Positions 8,654-17,646 of a DNA stretch of 64,000 nucleotides are shown piece by piece. The position numbers were made by a program, and so were the translations under genes. The notes under the pieces were generated by a model that saw only the letters and a program-made list of their open reading frames with translations, did not search any database and was not told where the DNA came from. The first letter of the stretch is position 1, and the number at the start of each line of letters is the position of its first letter. Origin of the DNA: Leucobacter sp. Psy1. Lineage in GTDB: Bacteria; Actinomycetota; Actinomycetes; Actinomycetales; Microbacteriaceae. The stretch spans positions 1,550,001 to 1,614,000 of the forward strand of contig NZ_CP083692.1 in NCBI RefSeq assembly GCF_020096995.1, written 5' to 3'.

Positions 8654-9078
8654 GGCTCTGGTCGCTGCACCCCAGGCAGCTCGACCGGGTCGGCCTGGTG
8701 GCGTGCTGGCGTGAGTCCCTGCTGGCGCAGAACGTGCTCGCCGGGAAGACGCGGGGGTACCGCAATCATCCGCAGTTGACGCGCTTCCGCGCCACCGAGT
8801 TCCCCCTGAACGCCGTCGGAGCGTACCTGGTGGGCCTCCAGGGGGAGGCGACGCGACGCGGGTACCGCTTCAACGAGGAGAAGATCCTCGACTCGTCGGA
8901 CCTCGGCGGTGCGATTCCCGTGACGAACGGGCAGCTCGCGTACGAGTGGGAGCACCTCGGACGCAAGTTCGAGCAGCGCAGTCCGGAGCTTGTCGAGGCG
9001 TGGCGCACCGGAACACCTGAGCCCCATCCGCTGTTCGCGCCCCGCCCGGGTGGCATCGAGGAGTGGGAGCGGCCGTGA
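8650..9078 (+). CDS. Pyrimidine dimer DNA glycosylase (endonuclease V-like)
   Basis: A 142-residue protein starting at a GTG that overlaps the previous stop (GTGA). The opening MRLWSLHPRQLDRVGLVACWRE and the segment TRGYRNHPQLTRF are the signature of the T4 endonuclease V/Pyr_excise family. These enzymes cut the glycosidic bond at UV-induced cyclobutane dimers and nick the abasic site using the N-terminal amine. The mature protein must lose Met so that residue 2 is exposed; here residue 2 is Arg, whereas T4 has Thr, so activity needs testing. Family membership is confident. Confidence 0.82.
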   Translation: MRLWSLHPRQLDRVGLVACWRESLLAQNVLAGKTRGYRNHPQLTRFRATEFPLNAVGAYLVGLQGEATRRGYRFNEEKILDSSDLGGAIPVTNGQLAYEWEHLGRKFEQRSPELVEAWRTGTPEPHPLFAPRPGGIEEWERP

Positions 9079-9173
9079 CAGTGCCCGAAGCGACGGGATT
9101 CCCGTCGTCGCGTGCGAGCCGGATACACTGACCTGTGGTCGGCGAGCGCCGGCCGCAGACGCAGGGAGCTGGT

Positions 9174-10319
9174 GTGACGGGGGAAACGGTGAGTGAAGCC
9201 GAGGCTGCACCGACGCCGCGTCGTCCTGTCAGGAAGCGGCGCTCCCAGCGGTGGATCTGGGTGCTGCTCAGTCTGCTCGCCGTGCTGCTGCTCGGCGGGG
9301 GGATCTCGCTCCCGCTCATCCTGCACCAGTCCGATTCGCGCCAGTACGCCGACGTCATCGCCGAGAGCATCGCGGTGCGAGACGATCTGCGCGAAGTGGC
9401 ACCGCGAGCCGACGCGGCCGAGCTGATCGCGCACCTGCGCGTCGAGGCCTCGGACGGTGCCGTCGAGACCCTTCAGACGATCGGTGACGCGGAGGAGCCG
9501 ATCCTGACCCCGGAAGTAGCTGAAGCGGTGAGCGCAGCCGCCACGACGCTCAGCGACGCCCGCGCGACCGCTCCAGCCGTTCCCGACCCCACACTCGTCG
9601 AGCAGTACGACGCGGCACTGGTGGCCGACGATTCCACCCTCCCGACCTCCCCGTTCGACCTCGAGGTTGACGACGTGGTCGTCGCGCTCGACATCCGCCC
9701 GTCGGCGAGCAAGGTGCGACCAGTGCCCGAGGCCGAGGTCGGGGCGAAGGCGATCGCAGACGCCCGATCGCAACTCGAGGCGGATCGTACCGCCCTCGAG
9801 GAGACGACCAGCCGGTTCGAATCGGCCGTCTCGATCGGCGATGGCGTCGCGGCATCGGTGGCGGCCTCGCTCGGTCCCGTGCAGGCGGCCGCCGAATCGG
9901 TCCCCGAGCAGGCGGAGATCGTCTTCCAGGAGTACTTCGCAGCCGTCGAGGAGCACGAGGGAATCGTGGAAGCCGCCACGACGCTGGAGGATCTCCTGGC
10001 AGAGGAGGCCTCCGTGAGCGACGCGGATCGGGCGCTGCGTCTGGCCTCGGGAGTGGCGAACTACGTGACGGCGGCGGATGCTGCGCGCGAGGCGCAGGAA
10101 GAGTACGTTGAGCAGACGCCGGAGACGACGCCGTCTGACCCGGCGCCTCAGGTTCCCGGTCCCAGTGATCCCGGCTCCGGAGCAGCATCGGCCGAGGGAA
10201 CGGCCGACACTGATTCCGGCGACGGCGCGGAGGCCGAAGTGGCGAGCGGCGGAGCGGCGCCTGAGGACGGCTCGGCGGCCGGCGAACCGGACACGGAAGC
10301 CGAGACCGCAGCGGGGTAG
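9174..10319 (+). CDS. Single-pass membrane protein with extracytoplasmic helical domain, unknown function
   Basis: I do not recognise a family. From the GTG at 9174 (gggag Shine-Dalgarno 5 nt upstream) the protein has ~381 residues: a short basic N-terminus with RRPVRKRRSQR, one membrane helix (WVLLSLLAVLLLGGGISLPLIL), a long Ala/Glu/Asp-rich helical region, and a Pro/Gly/Ser/Asp-rich acidic tail. The topology suggests the bulk lies outside the cell. An upstream GTG at 9135 lies 6 nt after a TACACT hexamer (9124-9129) and could be a leaderless start adding 13 residues. It precedes lepA by 26 bp. Confidence 0.7.
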   Translation: MTGETVSEAEAAPTPRRPVRKRRSQRWIWVLLSLLAVLLLGGGISLPLILHQSDSRQYADVIAESIAVRDDLREVAPRADAAELIAHLRVEASDGAVETLQTIGDAEEPILTPEVAEAVSAAATTLSDARATAPAVPDPTLVEQYDAALVADDSTLPTSPFDLEVDDVVVALDIRPSASKVRPVPEAEVGAKAIADARSQLEADRTALEETTSRFESAVSIGDGVAASVAASLGPVQAAAESVPEQAEIVFQEYFAAVEEHEGIVEAATTLEDLLAEEASVSDADRALRLASGVANYVTAADAAREAQEEYVEQTPETTPSDPAPQVPGPSDPGSGAASAEGTADTDSGDGAEAEVASGGAAPEDGSAAGEPDTEAETAAG

Positions 10320-10331
10320 CCCAGGACGTGG

Positions 10332-10337
10332 GATAAT
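10332..10337 (+). promoter_or_regulatory. Putative lepA -10 element
   Basis: GATAAT ends 9 nt before the lepA ATG, so transcription would begin at or within about two bases of the start codon. No separate Shine-Dalgarno is visible between them. Confidence 0.5.
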
Positions 10338-10345
10338 GGCGGACA

Positions 10346-12196
10346 ATGTCTCCACGCACCGCACATCCCCCAGCCCCGGCCGCGACCGCGCCTGCGGTGA
10401 TCCGCAACTTCTGCATCATCGCGCACATCGACCACGGGAAGTCGACGCTCGCCGACCGCATGCTGCAGATCACCGGAACCGTTCCCGAGCGCGAAATGCG
10501 CGCGCAGTACCTCGATCGGATGGACATCGAGCGGGAGCGCGGGATCACGATCAAGTCCCAGGCGGTGCGCATGCACTGGGATGCAGACGGTACCGCGTAC
10601 GCGCTCAACATGATCGACACGCCGGGACACGTCGACTTCAGCTACGAGGTGTCGCGCTCGTTGGCCGCGTGCGAGGGAGCGATCCTGCTCGTCGATGCGG
10701 CGCAGGGCATCGAGGCCCAGACGCTGGCGAACCTGTATCTCGCGATGGAGCACGACCTGGAGATCATCCCGGTGCTCAACAAGATCGACCTGCCCGCTGC
10801 GGAGCCCGAGCGCGTCGCGCGGGAGATCACCGACCTCATCGGGGGAGACCCGGCAGACATTCTCGCCGTCTCGGGCAAGACCGGTGCGGGCGTGGAGGAA
10901 CTGCTCGACCGCGTCGTCGAGCGTGTGCCAGCACCCGTCGGCGATGCTGACGGCCCCGCCCGCGCCATGATCTTCGACTCGGTCTACGACTCGTACCGCG
11001 GTGTCGTCACGTACGTGCGCATGGTCGACGGGCGACTCGAGCCCCGAGAGAAGATCCAGATGATGTCGACGGGCGCCGAGCACGAGGCGCTCGAGATCGG
11101 CGTCTCATCGCCAGAGCCGCAGGCGACACGCGGACTCGCCGTCGGCGAGGTCGGCTACCTCATCACCGGGGTGAAGGACGTGCGGCAGTCGAAGGTGGGC
11201 GACACCGTGACGGCGAAGCGGCACCCGGCGACCGAGGCGCTGCCGGGGTACACCGATCCGAAGCCCATGGTGTTCTCGGGGCTCTACCCGCTCGACGGGA
11301 GCGACTACCCGATCCTGCGCGAGGCGCTCGACAAGCTGAAGCTCTCTGACGCGGCGCTCCAGTACGAGCCGGAGACCTCTGTGGCGCTCGGATTCGGGTT
11401 CCGCTGCGGGTTCCTCGGCCTGCTCCACCTCGAGATCATCTCGGAGCGCCTGCGTCGCGAGTTCGATCTCGACCTCATCGCGACGGCGCCGAGCGTGATC
11501 TACGAGGTGACTCGTGAGGACGGCGGCGTCGTCACCGTCACGAACCCATCGGAGTACCCGGATGGCAAGATCGCGAGCGTCCGTGAACCCATGGTGCGCA
11601 CGGCGATCCTCGTGCCGAAGGACTACGTCGGCACCATCATGGACCTGTGCCAGTCGCGCCGCGGCAGTCTGCTCGGCATGGAGTACCTGGGCGAGCGAGT
11701 AGAGCTCCGGTACGCCATGCCGCTCGGCGAGATCGTGTTCGATTTCTTCGACCATCTGAAGAGCCGGACGCAGGGGTACGCCAGCCTCGATTACGAGCCC
11801 ATGGGGGATCAGGAGGCCGATCTCGTGAAGGTCGACATCCTGCTCCAGGGCGACAAGGTCGACGCGTTCAGCGCCATCGTCCACCGGGACAGCGCGTACC
11901 ACTACGGGACGATGATGGCGGAGCGCCTGCGCAAGCTCATTCCGCGGCAGCAGTTCGAGGTGCCCATCCAGGCGGCGATCGGTGCCAGGGTGATCGCACG
12001 CGAGACGATCCGCGCGATCCGCAAGGACGTGCTCGCGAAGTGCTACGGCGGCGACATCAGCCGCAAGCGCAAGCTGCTCGAGAAGCAGAAGGAAGGCAAG
12101 AAGCGCATGAAGATGGTGGGGCGCGTGGAAGTGCCGCAGGAGGCGTTCATCGCGGCGCTCTCCGGCGACGTGGAGGGCAAGGAGGTCAAGAAATGA
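10346..12196 (+). CDS. lepA: Elongation factor 4 (LepA), ribosomal GTPase
   Basis: This 616-residue translational GTPase has the G1 motif AHIDHGKST near residue 26, the [14 protein letters not shown] switch region, and NKIDLP. The LepA-specific C-terminus runs through the [18 protein letters not shown] stretch. LepA binds ribosomes, can back-translocate them and aids 30S assembly and growth under ionic stress. Length matches the family. The DUF1990 gene overlaps its stop (ATGA). Confidence 0.97.
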   Translation: MSPRTAHPPAPAATAPAVIRNFCIIAHIDHGKSTLADRMLQITGTVPEREMRAQYLDRMDIERERGITIKSQAVRMHWDADGTAYALNMIDTPGHVDFSYEVSRSLAACEGAILLVDAAQGIEAQTLANLYLAMEHDLEIIPVLNKIDLPAAEPERVAREITDLIGGDPADILAVSGKTGAGVEELLDRVVERVPAPVGDADGPARAMIFDSVYDSYRGVVTYVRMVDGRLEPREKIQMMSTGAEHEALEIGVSSPEPQATRGLAVGEVGYLITGVKDVRQSKVGDTVTAKRHPATEALPGYTDPKPMVFSGLYPLDGSDYPILREALDKLKLSDAALQYEPETSVALGFGFRCGFLGLLHLEIISERLRREFDLDLIATAPSVIYEVTREDGGVVTVTNPSEYPDGKIASVREPMVRTAILVPKDYVGTIMDLCQSRRGSLLGMEYLGERVELRYAMPLGEIVFDFFDHLKSRTQGYASLDYEPMGDQEADLVKVDILLQGDKVDAFSAIVHRDSAYHYGTMMAERLRKLIPRQQFEVPIQAAIGARVIARETIRAIRKDVLAKCYGGDISRKRKLLEKQKEGKKRMKMVGRVEVPQEAFIAALSGDVEGKEVKK

Positions 12197-12966
12197 GCCC
12201 GGCCTCCCAGCGCAACCAGCCGGTTCGCCGGCGCAGCACGCACCAGGGGATGCCGATGGCCTATGCGGCCGTTGGCGCCTCGAGCGCTCCCGACCTCATG
12301 CGGTTCCCGCCAGAGGACACGACGCCGTACGAGGACGAGGTGAAGCTCGGCAGCGGGCAGGATCGGTTCCTCGTCGCCTCGAGCCTCTTGATGACGTGGG
12401 GCGCGCAGCGCGGAGCCGGGTACACCGTCTCCGATATCGACCCGGGCGAGGGTGAGCAGTACACCGGCCTCACCTTCGACGAGGGCGGACGCCCCGAGAG
12501 CTCGGGGCACGCCGAGCACCAGTACGGGCCGGACGGCGAACCGTACCTCACGGCGGGCACGACCGCTGTGATCGACCGTGGCGCAGGCGAGACGCCGCAC
12601 GCCATCATGGTCGTCTACACCGTCGACGAGCCGCGCCGAGTGGGCTTCGCCTGGGGCGCCGCCGACGAGACGGGGGCGATCGGCGAGCAGCTCCTCACGG
12701 TCGAGTACCGCGACGACGACTCGGTGTGGGCCTGCGCGCGCGGGTTCATGGCCGCCGCGCAGAGCGGTCTGCTCGGTTTGAAGGGCCGGGCAACGCTGAA
12801 GTCCGAACTCGCGGCAGCGCACGCGCAGCTCCGCGCGCTCGCCCCGCACGCGGTCGTTGAAGCCGGCCTGCTGCCGACCTCGTCTGGGTCGGCGCCGGCC
12901 GAGTCGGTGGTGATGGAGGACGGACCGGCAGACGCCTCGCCCTCCGATGAGCGCGAGCTGCCGTAA
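12193..12966 (+). CDS. DUF1990 family protein
   Basis: A 257-residue protein starting at an ATG that overlaps the lepA stop by 4 nt. The central part ([61 protein letters not shown]) matches my recollection of the DUF1990 family, small proteins of unknown biochemistry. An N-terminal basic extension and a Ser/Asp-rich tail flank the domain. Its position between lepA and hemW and the tight overlap suggest co-expression, not a shared function. Confidence 0.75.
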   Translation: MSPASQRNQPVRRRSTHQGMPMAYAAVGASSAPDLMRFPPEDTTPYEDEVKLGSGQDRFLVASSLLMTWGAQRGAGYTVSDIDPGEGEQYTGLTFDEGGRPESSGHAEHQYGPDGEPYLTAGTTAVIDRGAGETPHAIMVVYTVDEPRRVGFAWGAADETGAIGEQLLTVEYRDDDSVWACARGFMAAAQSGLLGLKGRATLKSELAAAHAQLRALAPHAVVEAGLLPTSSGSAPAESVVMEDGPADASPSDERELP

Positions 12967-12969
12967 CCG

Positions 12970-14193
12970 GTGCCGAGCATACTGCCAGACGGCGACCCGG
13001 CCCCCGAGGACGGCGCACTGCCCGACTCGGTGGTCGTCGGCGCCGAGGATCGCCCGTTCGGCGTCTACGTCCACGTGCCCTACTGCCGGGTACGGTGCGG
13101 ATACTGCGACTTCAACACCTACACGGCGAGCGAGCTCGGCGGCACGAGTCGCGCCGACTACGCGGCGCAGGCCGCCACTGAGATCGCTTTCGGCGGCGAC
13201 GTGCTCCGCCGCGCAGATCTGCCGGAGCGTCCGGCGTCCACGGTGTTCTTCGGTGGCGGCACCCCGACGCTGCTGCCCGCCGAGGATCTGGTGCTCATGC
13301 TCGACCGGATCCGGTCGGTCTGGGGCCTCGCCCCCGACGCCGAGATCACGACCGAGGCCAACCCGGATTCGGTGGACAGCGCCTACCTGTCGAGGCTCGC
13401 GGCCGCCGGATTCACCCGGGTGAGTTTCGGCATGCAGTCGGCGGTGCCGTCGGTGCTCGCGACGCTCGATCGCACGCATGCGCCGGAGCGGGTACCGCTC
13501 GTCGTCGAGTGGGCCCGCGAGGCCGGGTTGCAGGTGAGCGTCGACCTGATCTACGGCACGCCGGGGGAGACGCTCGACGACTGGTCCCGGTCGGTCGATA
13601 CCGCTCTCGAACTGGCGCCCGACCACATCTCCGCGTACGCTCTCATCGTCGAGAACGGCACCAAACTCGCCGCGCGGATCCGTCGCGGTGAGATCGCGGC
13701 CCCCGACGACGACCTGCACGCCGAGATGTACGAGCTCGCCGACGCCCGTTTCGGCGAGGCGGGGTACGACTGGTACGAGATCAGCAACTGGTCGACCTCC
13801 CTCGCGACGCGGTCGCGGCACAACCTCTCCTACTGGACGGGTGCCGACTGGTGGGGCGTCGGTCCAGGGGCTCACAGCCACGCGGGTGGTGTGCGGTGGT
13901 GGAACGTGAAGCATCCGCGCGCCTACGCCGAGCGCATCGCCGCCGGTGTGTCACCGGCACACGCGCGAGAGCTGCTCGACGCGGGATCGCGGCGGAGCGA
14001 GCGCGTGCTCTTGGAGACCCGCATCGCCGATGGGCTCCCCGCGGACGTGCTCGAGGCCGATGAACGCCGTGCGATCCCCGAGCTCATCGCGGAGGGACTC
14101 ATCGACGGCAAGGCGGCGATCCGGGGCAGGGTGACGCCGACGCTGCGCGGCAGACTGCTCGCCGACACGGTCGTCCAGCGACTCCTCCGTTAG
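12970..14193 (+). CDS. hemW: Radical SAM coproporphyrinogen III oxidase-like / heme chaperone HemW
   Basis: This 407-residue radical SAM protein has the CxxxCxxC cluster motif in YCRVRCGYCDFN. It also has FGGGTPTLLP (SAM binding), TTEANPDSV, SFGMQSA and DLIYGTPGET, all hallmarks of HemW. HemW binds heme and a 4Fe-4S cluster and is thought to deliver heme; it lacks proven coproporphyrinogen dehydrogenase activity. The start is GTG, 3 bp after the DUF1990 stop. It lies just upstream of hrcA-dnaJ, as in many actinobacteria. Confidence 0.93.
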   Translation: MPSILPDGDPAPEDGALPDSVVVGAEDRPFGVYVHVPYCRVRCGYCDFNTYTASELGGTSRADYAAQAATEIAFGGDVLRRADLPERPASTVFFGGGTPTLLPAEDLVLMLDRIRSVWGLAPDAEITTEANPDSVDSAYLSRLAAAGFTRVSFGMQSAVPSVLATLDRTHAPERVPLVVEWAREAGLQVSVDLIYGTPGETLDDWSRSVDTALELAPDHISAYALIVENGTKLAARIRRGEIAAPDDDLHAEMYELADARFGEAGYDWYEISNWSTSLATRSRHNLSYWTGADWWGVGPGAHSHAGGVRWWNVKHPRAYAERIAAGVSPAHARELLDAGSRRSERVLLETRIADGLPADVLEADERRAIPELIAEGLIDGKAAIRGRVTPTLRGRLLADTVVQRLLR

Positions 14194-14209
14194 GTGGACG
14201 CTCCTGCGG

Positions 14210-14241
14210 TAGGATTGGCACTCGGGGTTTGCGAGTGCCAG
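14210..14241 (+). promoter_or_regulatory. hrcA promoter with CIRCE operator
   Basis: A TAGGAT -10 element (14210-14215) overlaps a 27-bp inverted repeat (14215-14241): TTGGCACTC, a 9-bp spacer, then GAGTGCCAG. This matches the CIRCE operator pattern (TTAGCACTC-N9-GAGTGCTAA) with compensating changes that keep the symmetry. HrcA, encoded 38 bp downstream, is the known CIRCE repressor, so the operon is very probably self-repressed and heat-induced. Confidence 0.92.
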
Positions 14242-14278
14242 ACACCCTGACGAGTGACGGCGGAGGAGAGGAGGACGC

Positions 14279-15313
14279 ATGGTTTCCGGACGCAGTCTCG
14301 ACGTGCTGCACGCGATCGTGAGCGATTACGTGTCGTCCAACGAGCCCGTCGGCTCGAAGTCCATCGTTGCGCGGCACCAGTTCGGCGTGTCCGCGGCGAC
14401 GATCAGAAACGATATGGCGCTGCTCGAGGAGGAGGAGCTCATCGCGGCCCCGCACACCTCGTCTGGCCGTGTGCCGACCGACAAGGGCTACCGCACCTAC
14501 GTCGATACGCTTGCGCGCATCCGGCCGCTGAGCCAGGCGCAGCGCGCCGCGATCGAGGTCTTCCTGCAGGAATCGCGCGACCTCGACGACGTGATGGTGC
14601 GCACCGTGAGATTGCTCGCGCAGCTCACGAACCAGGTCGCCGTGGTCCAGTACCCCTCGCTGCGGAAGACGACGGTCAGGCACATCGACCTCGTCGCCGT
14701 CGGCGAGGATCGTGTGCTGTGCGTCCTGATCCTCGGGAGCGGGGTCGTCGAGCAGCAGATCGCGCGCCTGCCAGCTGAACAGGTGACCGAAGCCTGGGTG
14801 CACGGTCTCAGGCAGCGGATCGCCGGGTCGATCGTCGGGAGCGACGTCGAATCCGCCGTGTCAGGGGTGCAGTCCCTCGTGGAGACGCTCGACGACTGGG
14901 CGGCGCCAGACGAATCCGAGCTGGTCCGCCGCGTACTCGACGTCGTGATCGACCAGCTGCGCGCCAACCGCACCGACCGCATCGCGATCGCGGGGGCGGC
15001 GAACCTGTCGAGGCCGGGCGAGTTCACGGGCGACCTCCACAGCGTGCTCGAGGCGATCGAGGAGCAGGTGACCCTGCTCAAGCTCTTCGGCGAGCTCGCC
15101 CACGGCGACGGCGATGTAGCAGCATCGATCGGGCGGGAGAACGCCCCGTACGGGTTGAGCGCGGCGGCAGTGATCGCATCGAGCTACGAGAGCGACGGGG
15201 AGTCGATCTCTCGCCTCGGCGTGCTCGGGCCGACCCGTATGGACTACGCCGGGAACATCGCGGCGGTGCGCGCCGTTGCACGGTACCTGAGCCGTGCGCT
15301 CGGCGACGAATGA
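14279..15313 (+). CDS. hrcA: Heat-inducible transcriptional repressor HrcA
   Basis: This 344-residue protein has an N-terminal winged helix (RSLDVLHAIVSDYVSSNEPVG, SAATIRNDMALLEEEELI, HTSSGRVPTDKGYR) that is diagnostic of HrcA, followed by the GAF-like and dimerisation region. HrcA represses chaperone genes through CIRCE and is kept active by GroEL. The start follows a strong ggaggagaggagg Shine-Dalgarno. A CIRCE site lies immediately upstream and dnaJ follows, so this is a class I heat-shock operon. Confidence 0.97.
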   Translation: MVSGRSLDVLHAIVSDYVSSNEPVGSKSIVARHQFGVSAATIRNDMALLEEEELIAAPHTSSGRVPTDKGYRTYVDTLARIRPLSQAQRAAIEVFLQESRDLDDVMVRTVRLLAQLTNQVAVVQYPSLRKTTVRHIDLVAVGEDRVLCVLILGSGVVEQQIARLPAEQVTEAWVHGLRQRIAGSIVGSDVESAVSGVQSLVETLDDWAAPDESELVRRVLDVVIDQLRANRTDRIAIAGAANLSRPGEFTGDLHSVLEAIEEQVTLLKLFGELAHGDGDVAASIGRENAPYGLSAAAVIASSYESDGESISRLGVLGPTRMDYAGNIAAVRAVARYLSRALGDE

Positions 15314-15388
15314 CTGACGGGCGCTCGCGCGCACGCGCGGTGCCCCGAACCGGACTGAACGAACGACGAACCAGAGGAGCTGCACACG

Positions 15389-16495
15389 GTGGCTGACCAC
15401 TACGAGACGCTGGGACTCTCGCGCGAGGCGAGTGCGGACGAGATCAAGAAGGCGTACCGCAAGCTCGCGCGGCAGCTGCATCCAGACGTGAATCCGAGCG
15501 AGGAGGCGGCGGAGCGCTTCAAGAGCGTGACGCACGCCTATGACGTGCTGAGCGATCCGGATCAGCGGCGCCGCTACGACATGGGAGGCGGCGAAGGCGG
15601 CGGAGGAGCCGCGGGATTCAGCGACATCTTCGAGACTTTCTTCGGCGGCGGAGGATTCGGCGGCGGCACGGCGGGACCCCGTTCGCGTTCCCAGCGCGGC
15701 GATGATGCGCTGATTCGCGTCGATGTCACGCTCGACGAGGTCATCTTCGGGGCGCAGCGCGACGTGACCGTGAACACGGCCGTTATCTGCGAGACCTGTC
15801 AGGGCAGTTGCTGCCAGCCGGGCACCCACCCGGTGACCTGCGAGATCTGCGGGGGCCAGGGCCAGGTCCAGCGGCAGGTGCGGTCGCTCTTCGGCAACGT
15901 CGTCACCATGCATCCCTGCGGCAACTGCTCCGGTTTCGGCACCGTCATCGAGCACCCCTGCGTCGAGTGCGGGGGCAAGGGACGCGTCCGGGAGCGCCGC
16001 ACCATGTCGATCGACGTCCCCTCCGGCGTGGACACCGGCACGCGCATGCAGATGCGCGGCGGGGGAGAGGTCGGGCCGGGTGGCGGCCCGAACGGCGATC
16101 TCTTCATCGAGTTCCGCGTCGCGCACCACGACATCTTCAGTCGCGACGGTGATGACCTGCTGTCGACGATGCACACGAGCATGGTCGATGCGATTCTCGG
16201 CACCCAGGTCACCGTCGAGGGGCTCGACGGCGAGATCGTCGTCGACCTGCCAGCGGGGTCCCAGTCCGGCGACGTCATCACGGTGAGGGGCCGCGGGATC
16301 CAGGGGTTGCAGACCACGCATCGCGGCGACCTGAAGATCGCGCTGCAGGTGCACACGCCGACGCGGCTCTCGAACCGCGAGAAGGATCTCGTCCGGCAGT
16401 TCGCGGCGCAGCACGGAAACGAGTCGCCTGCGCTCGGCGAGTTCCAGCAGAGCTTCTTCGGTAAGATCCGCGACCGCTTCTTCCGCCAGGGCTGA
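15389..16495 (+). CDS. dnaJ: Chaperone protein DnaJ (Hsp40)
   Basis: This 368-residue type I J-protein starts at a GTG after an agaggagc Shine-Dalgarno. The J domain has HPD at residues 31-33. It is followed by a Gly/Phe-rich linker, four zinc-finger repeats ([32 protein letters not shown]) and the C-terminal substrate-binding domains. The first repeat ends in Cys, not Gly, a form I recall from other actinobacterial DnaJ2 proteins. DnaJ delivers unfolded clients to DnaK and stimulates its ATPase. As the hrcA-linked copy it is likely the DnaJ2-type paralogue; no dnaK or grpE is in the window. Confidence 0.96.
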   Translation: MADHYETLGLSREASADEIKKAYRKLARQLHPDVNPSEEAAERFKSVTHAYDVLSDPDQRRRYDMGGGEGGGGAAGFSDIFETFFGGGGFGGGTAGPRSRSQRGDDALIRVDVTLDEVIFGAQRDVTVNTAVICETCQGSCCQPGTHPVTCEICGGQGQVQRQVRSLFGNVVTMHPCGNCSGFGTVIEHPCVECGGKGRVRERRTMSIDVPSGVDTGTRMQMRGGGEVGPGGGPNGDLFIEFRVAHHDIFSRDGDDLLSTMHTSMVDAILGTQVTVEGLDGEIVVDLPAGSQSGDVITVRGRGIQGLQTTHRGDLKIALQVHTPTRLSNREKDLVRQFAAQHGNESPALGEFQQSFFGKIRDRFFRQG

Positions 16496-16500
16496 ATCGC

Positions 16501-17265
16501 GTGGCGAACCTCTACCTCGTCCCCGCAGGGTCGCTCGACGCTTCGCGCGCCGGCGATGCGGTGCACGTCGACGGGGAGGAGGGGCGCCACGCCGTTCGCG
16601 TGAGCCGGCTCCGCGCTGGCGAGGCGATCGCACTGGCCGATGGGGGCGGCGTGCGTGTCAACGGCATCGTCGAGCACGTCGGGAAGGACGCGTTCTCGGT
16701 CCGGATCGACGAACCTGAGCGGGAGCCGGAACGAGTGCCGTCGCTGACGCTCGTGCAGGCACTCGCCAAGGGCGATCGCGACGAACGCGCCGTCGAGCAG
16801 GCGACCGAGTTCGGTGTCGACGCCATCGTCCCGTGGCAGGCCGAACGCTCCGTTTCCCGGTGGAGCGGTGACGCCGCGAAGGCCGCGAAGGGCGAGGCGA
16901 AGTGGCAGCGCATCGCCCGGGAGGCCGCCAAGCAGTCGATGCGGGCGCGCGTCCCGGCGATCCTGCCGCTCACGCACCTGGACGATCTCTGCTCCGGCAT
17001 CGAACCGGGGGTCAGGGAGACGCTCGTGCTGCACCCGCGCGGCACGCATCGGTTGAGCGAGTGGAGCGCAGGCGGAGTCGGGGAGGGTTCGCTGCGCGAG
17101 ATCCGGCTTGTCGTCGGGCCGGAGGGCGGCCTCTCCGACGCCGAGATCGAGCGTCTGGTCGCTGTCGGCGCACGCGTGACGACCCTCGGCGACTCCGTGC
17201 TCCGCACCTCGAGCGCCGGGCCGGCCGCCCTCGCCGTGCTGAACGTGGCGCTCGGCCGTTGGTGA
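16501..17265 (+). CDS. rsmE: 16S rRNA (uracil-1498-N3)-methyltransferase RsmE
   Basis: This 254-residue SPOUT-class methyltransferase starts at GTG. It has an N-terminal PUA-like part (EGRHAVRVSRLRAGEAIALADG), then the SPOUT knot with LVVGPEGGLSDAEIERL and a final LGDSVLRTSSAGPAALAVLN. RsmE methylates U1498 of 16S rRNA using SAM. It starts 5 bp after dnaJ and so belongs to the hrcA-dnaJ-rsmE operon, a common arrangement. Confidence 0.96.
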   Translation: MANLYLVPAGSLDASRAGDAVHVDGEEGRHAVRVSRLRAGEAIALADGGGVRVNGIVEHVGKDAFSVRIDEPEREPERVPSLTLVQALAKGDRDERAVEQATEFGVDAIVPWQAERSVSRWSGDAAKAAKGEAKWQRIAREAAKQSMRARVPAILPLTHLDDLCSGIEPGVRETLVLHPRGTHRLSEWSAGGVGEGSLREIRLVVGPEGGLSDAEIERLVAVGARVTTLGDSVLRTSSAGPAALAVLNVALGRW

Positions 17266-17283
17266 CGGTCGCGGCGCGGAAGG

Positions 17284-17289
17284 TACACT
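17284..17289 (+). promoter_or_regulatory. -10 element for a leaderless HIT transcript
   Basis: TACACT ends 7 nt before the HIT ATG at 17296, so the predicted transcription start coincides with the A of the start codon. No Shine-Dalgarno lies between them. Confidence 0.65.
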
Positions 17290-17295
17290 GATCTC

Positions 17296-17646
17296 ATGGC
17301 AGCAGAGACGGTATTCGGCAAGATCGTGTCGGGCGAGATTCCCGTCGAGATCATCGCGGAGACGGAGCGGGTGATCGCGTTCCCCGACCAGTCGCCCCAG
17401 GCGCCGGTGCACGTGCTTGTGATCCCGAAGACCACCGAGTACCCCGATGTCGCGGAGCTCGCGGCCGGCGACCCCTCCCTGCTCGCCGAGATGGTCGACG
17501 TGGCCAAGCAGGTCGCGGCGCAGCACGGCGACGGCGATTTCCGGCTGCTCTTCAACAACGGTTCCGGCGCAGGTCAAACGGTCTTCCACGTTCACGCACA
17601 CGTCTTGTGCGGCGGTCTTGAGGAGCGCAGCCTCGTTGGATCCTGA
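17296..17646 (+). CDS. HIT domain nucleotide-binding protein
   Basis: A 116-residue histidine triad protein with HVHAH at residues 98-102, preceded by NNGSGAGQTVFH, as in the Hint branch. Hint proteins hydrolyse nucleoside phosphoramidates and acyl-adenylates. The gene appears to be transcribed leaderlessly from its own promoter. Its 3' end overlaps the TTG start of phoH by 11 nt, so the two are likely coupled; a HIT-phoH-ybeY order is usual in actinobacteria. Confidence 0.95.
   Translation: MAAETVFGKIVSGEIPVEIIAETERVIAFPDQSPQAPVHVLVIPKTTEYPDVAELAAGDPSLLAEMVDVAKQVAAQHGDGDFRLLFNNGSGAGQTVFHVHAHVLCGGLEERSLVGS

Noticed and set aside
12043-13914. A 623-codon minus-strand frame opposite DUF1990 and hemW
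   Set aside because: Composition is shadow-like (Arg/Val/Gly repeats) and it is opposite two genes with clear motifs and start signals.
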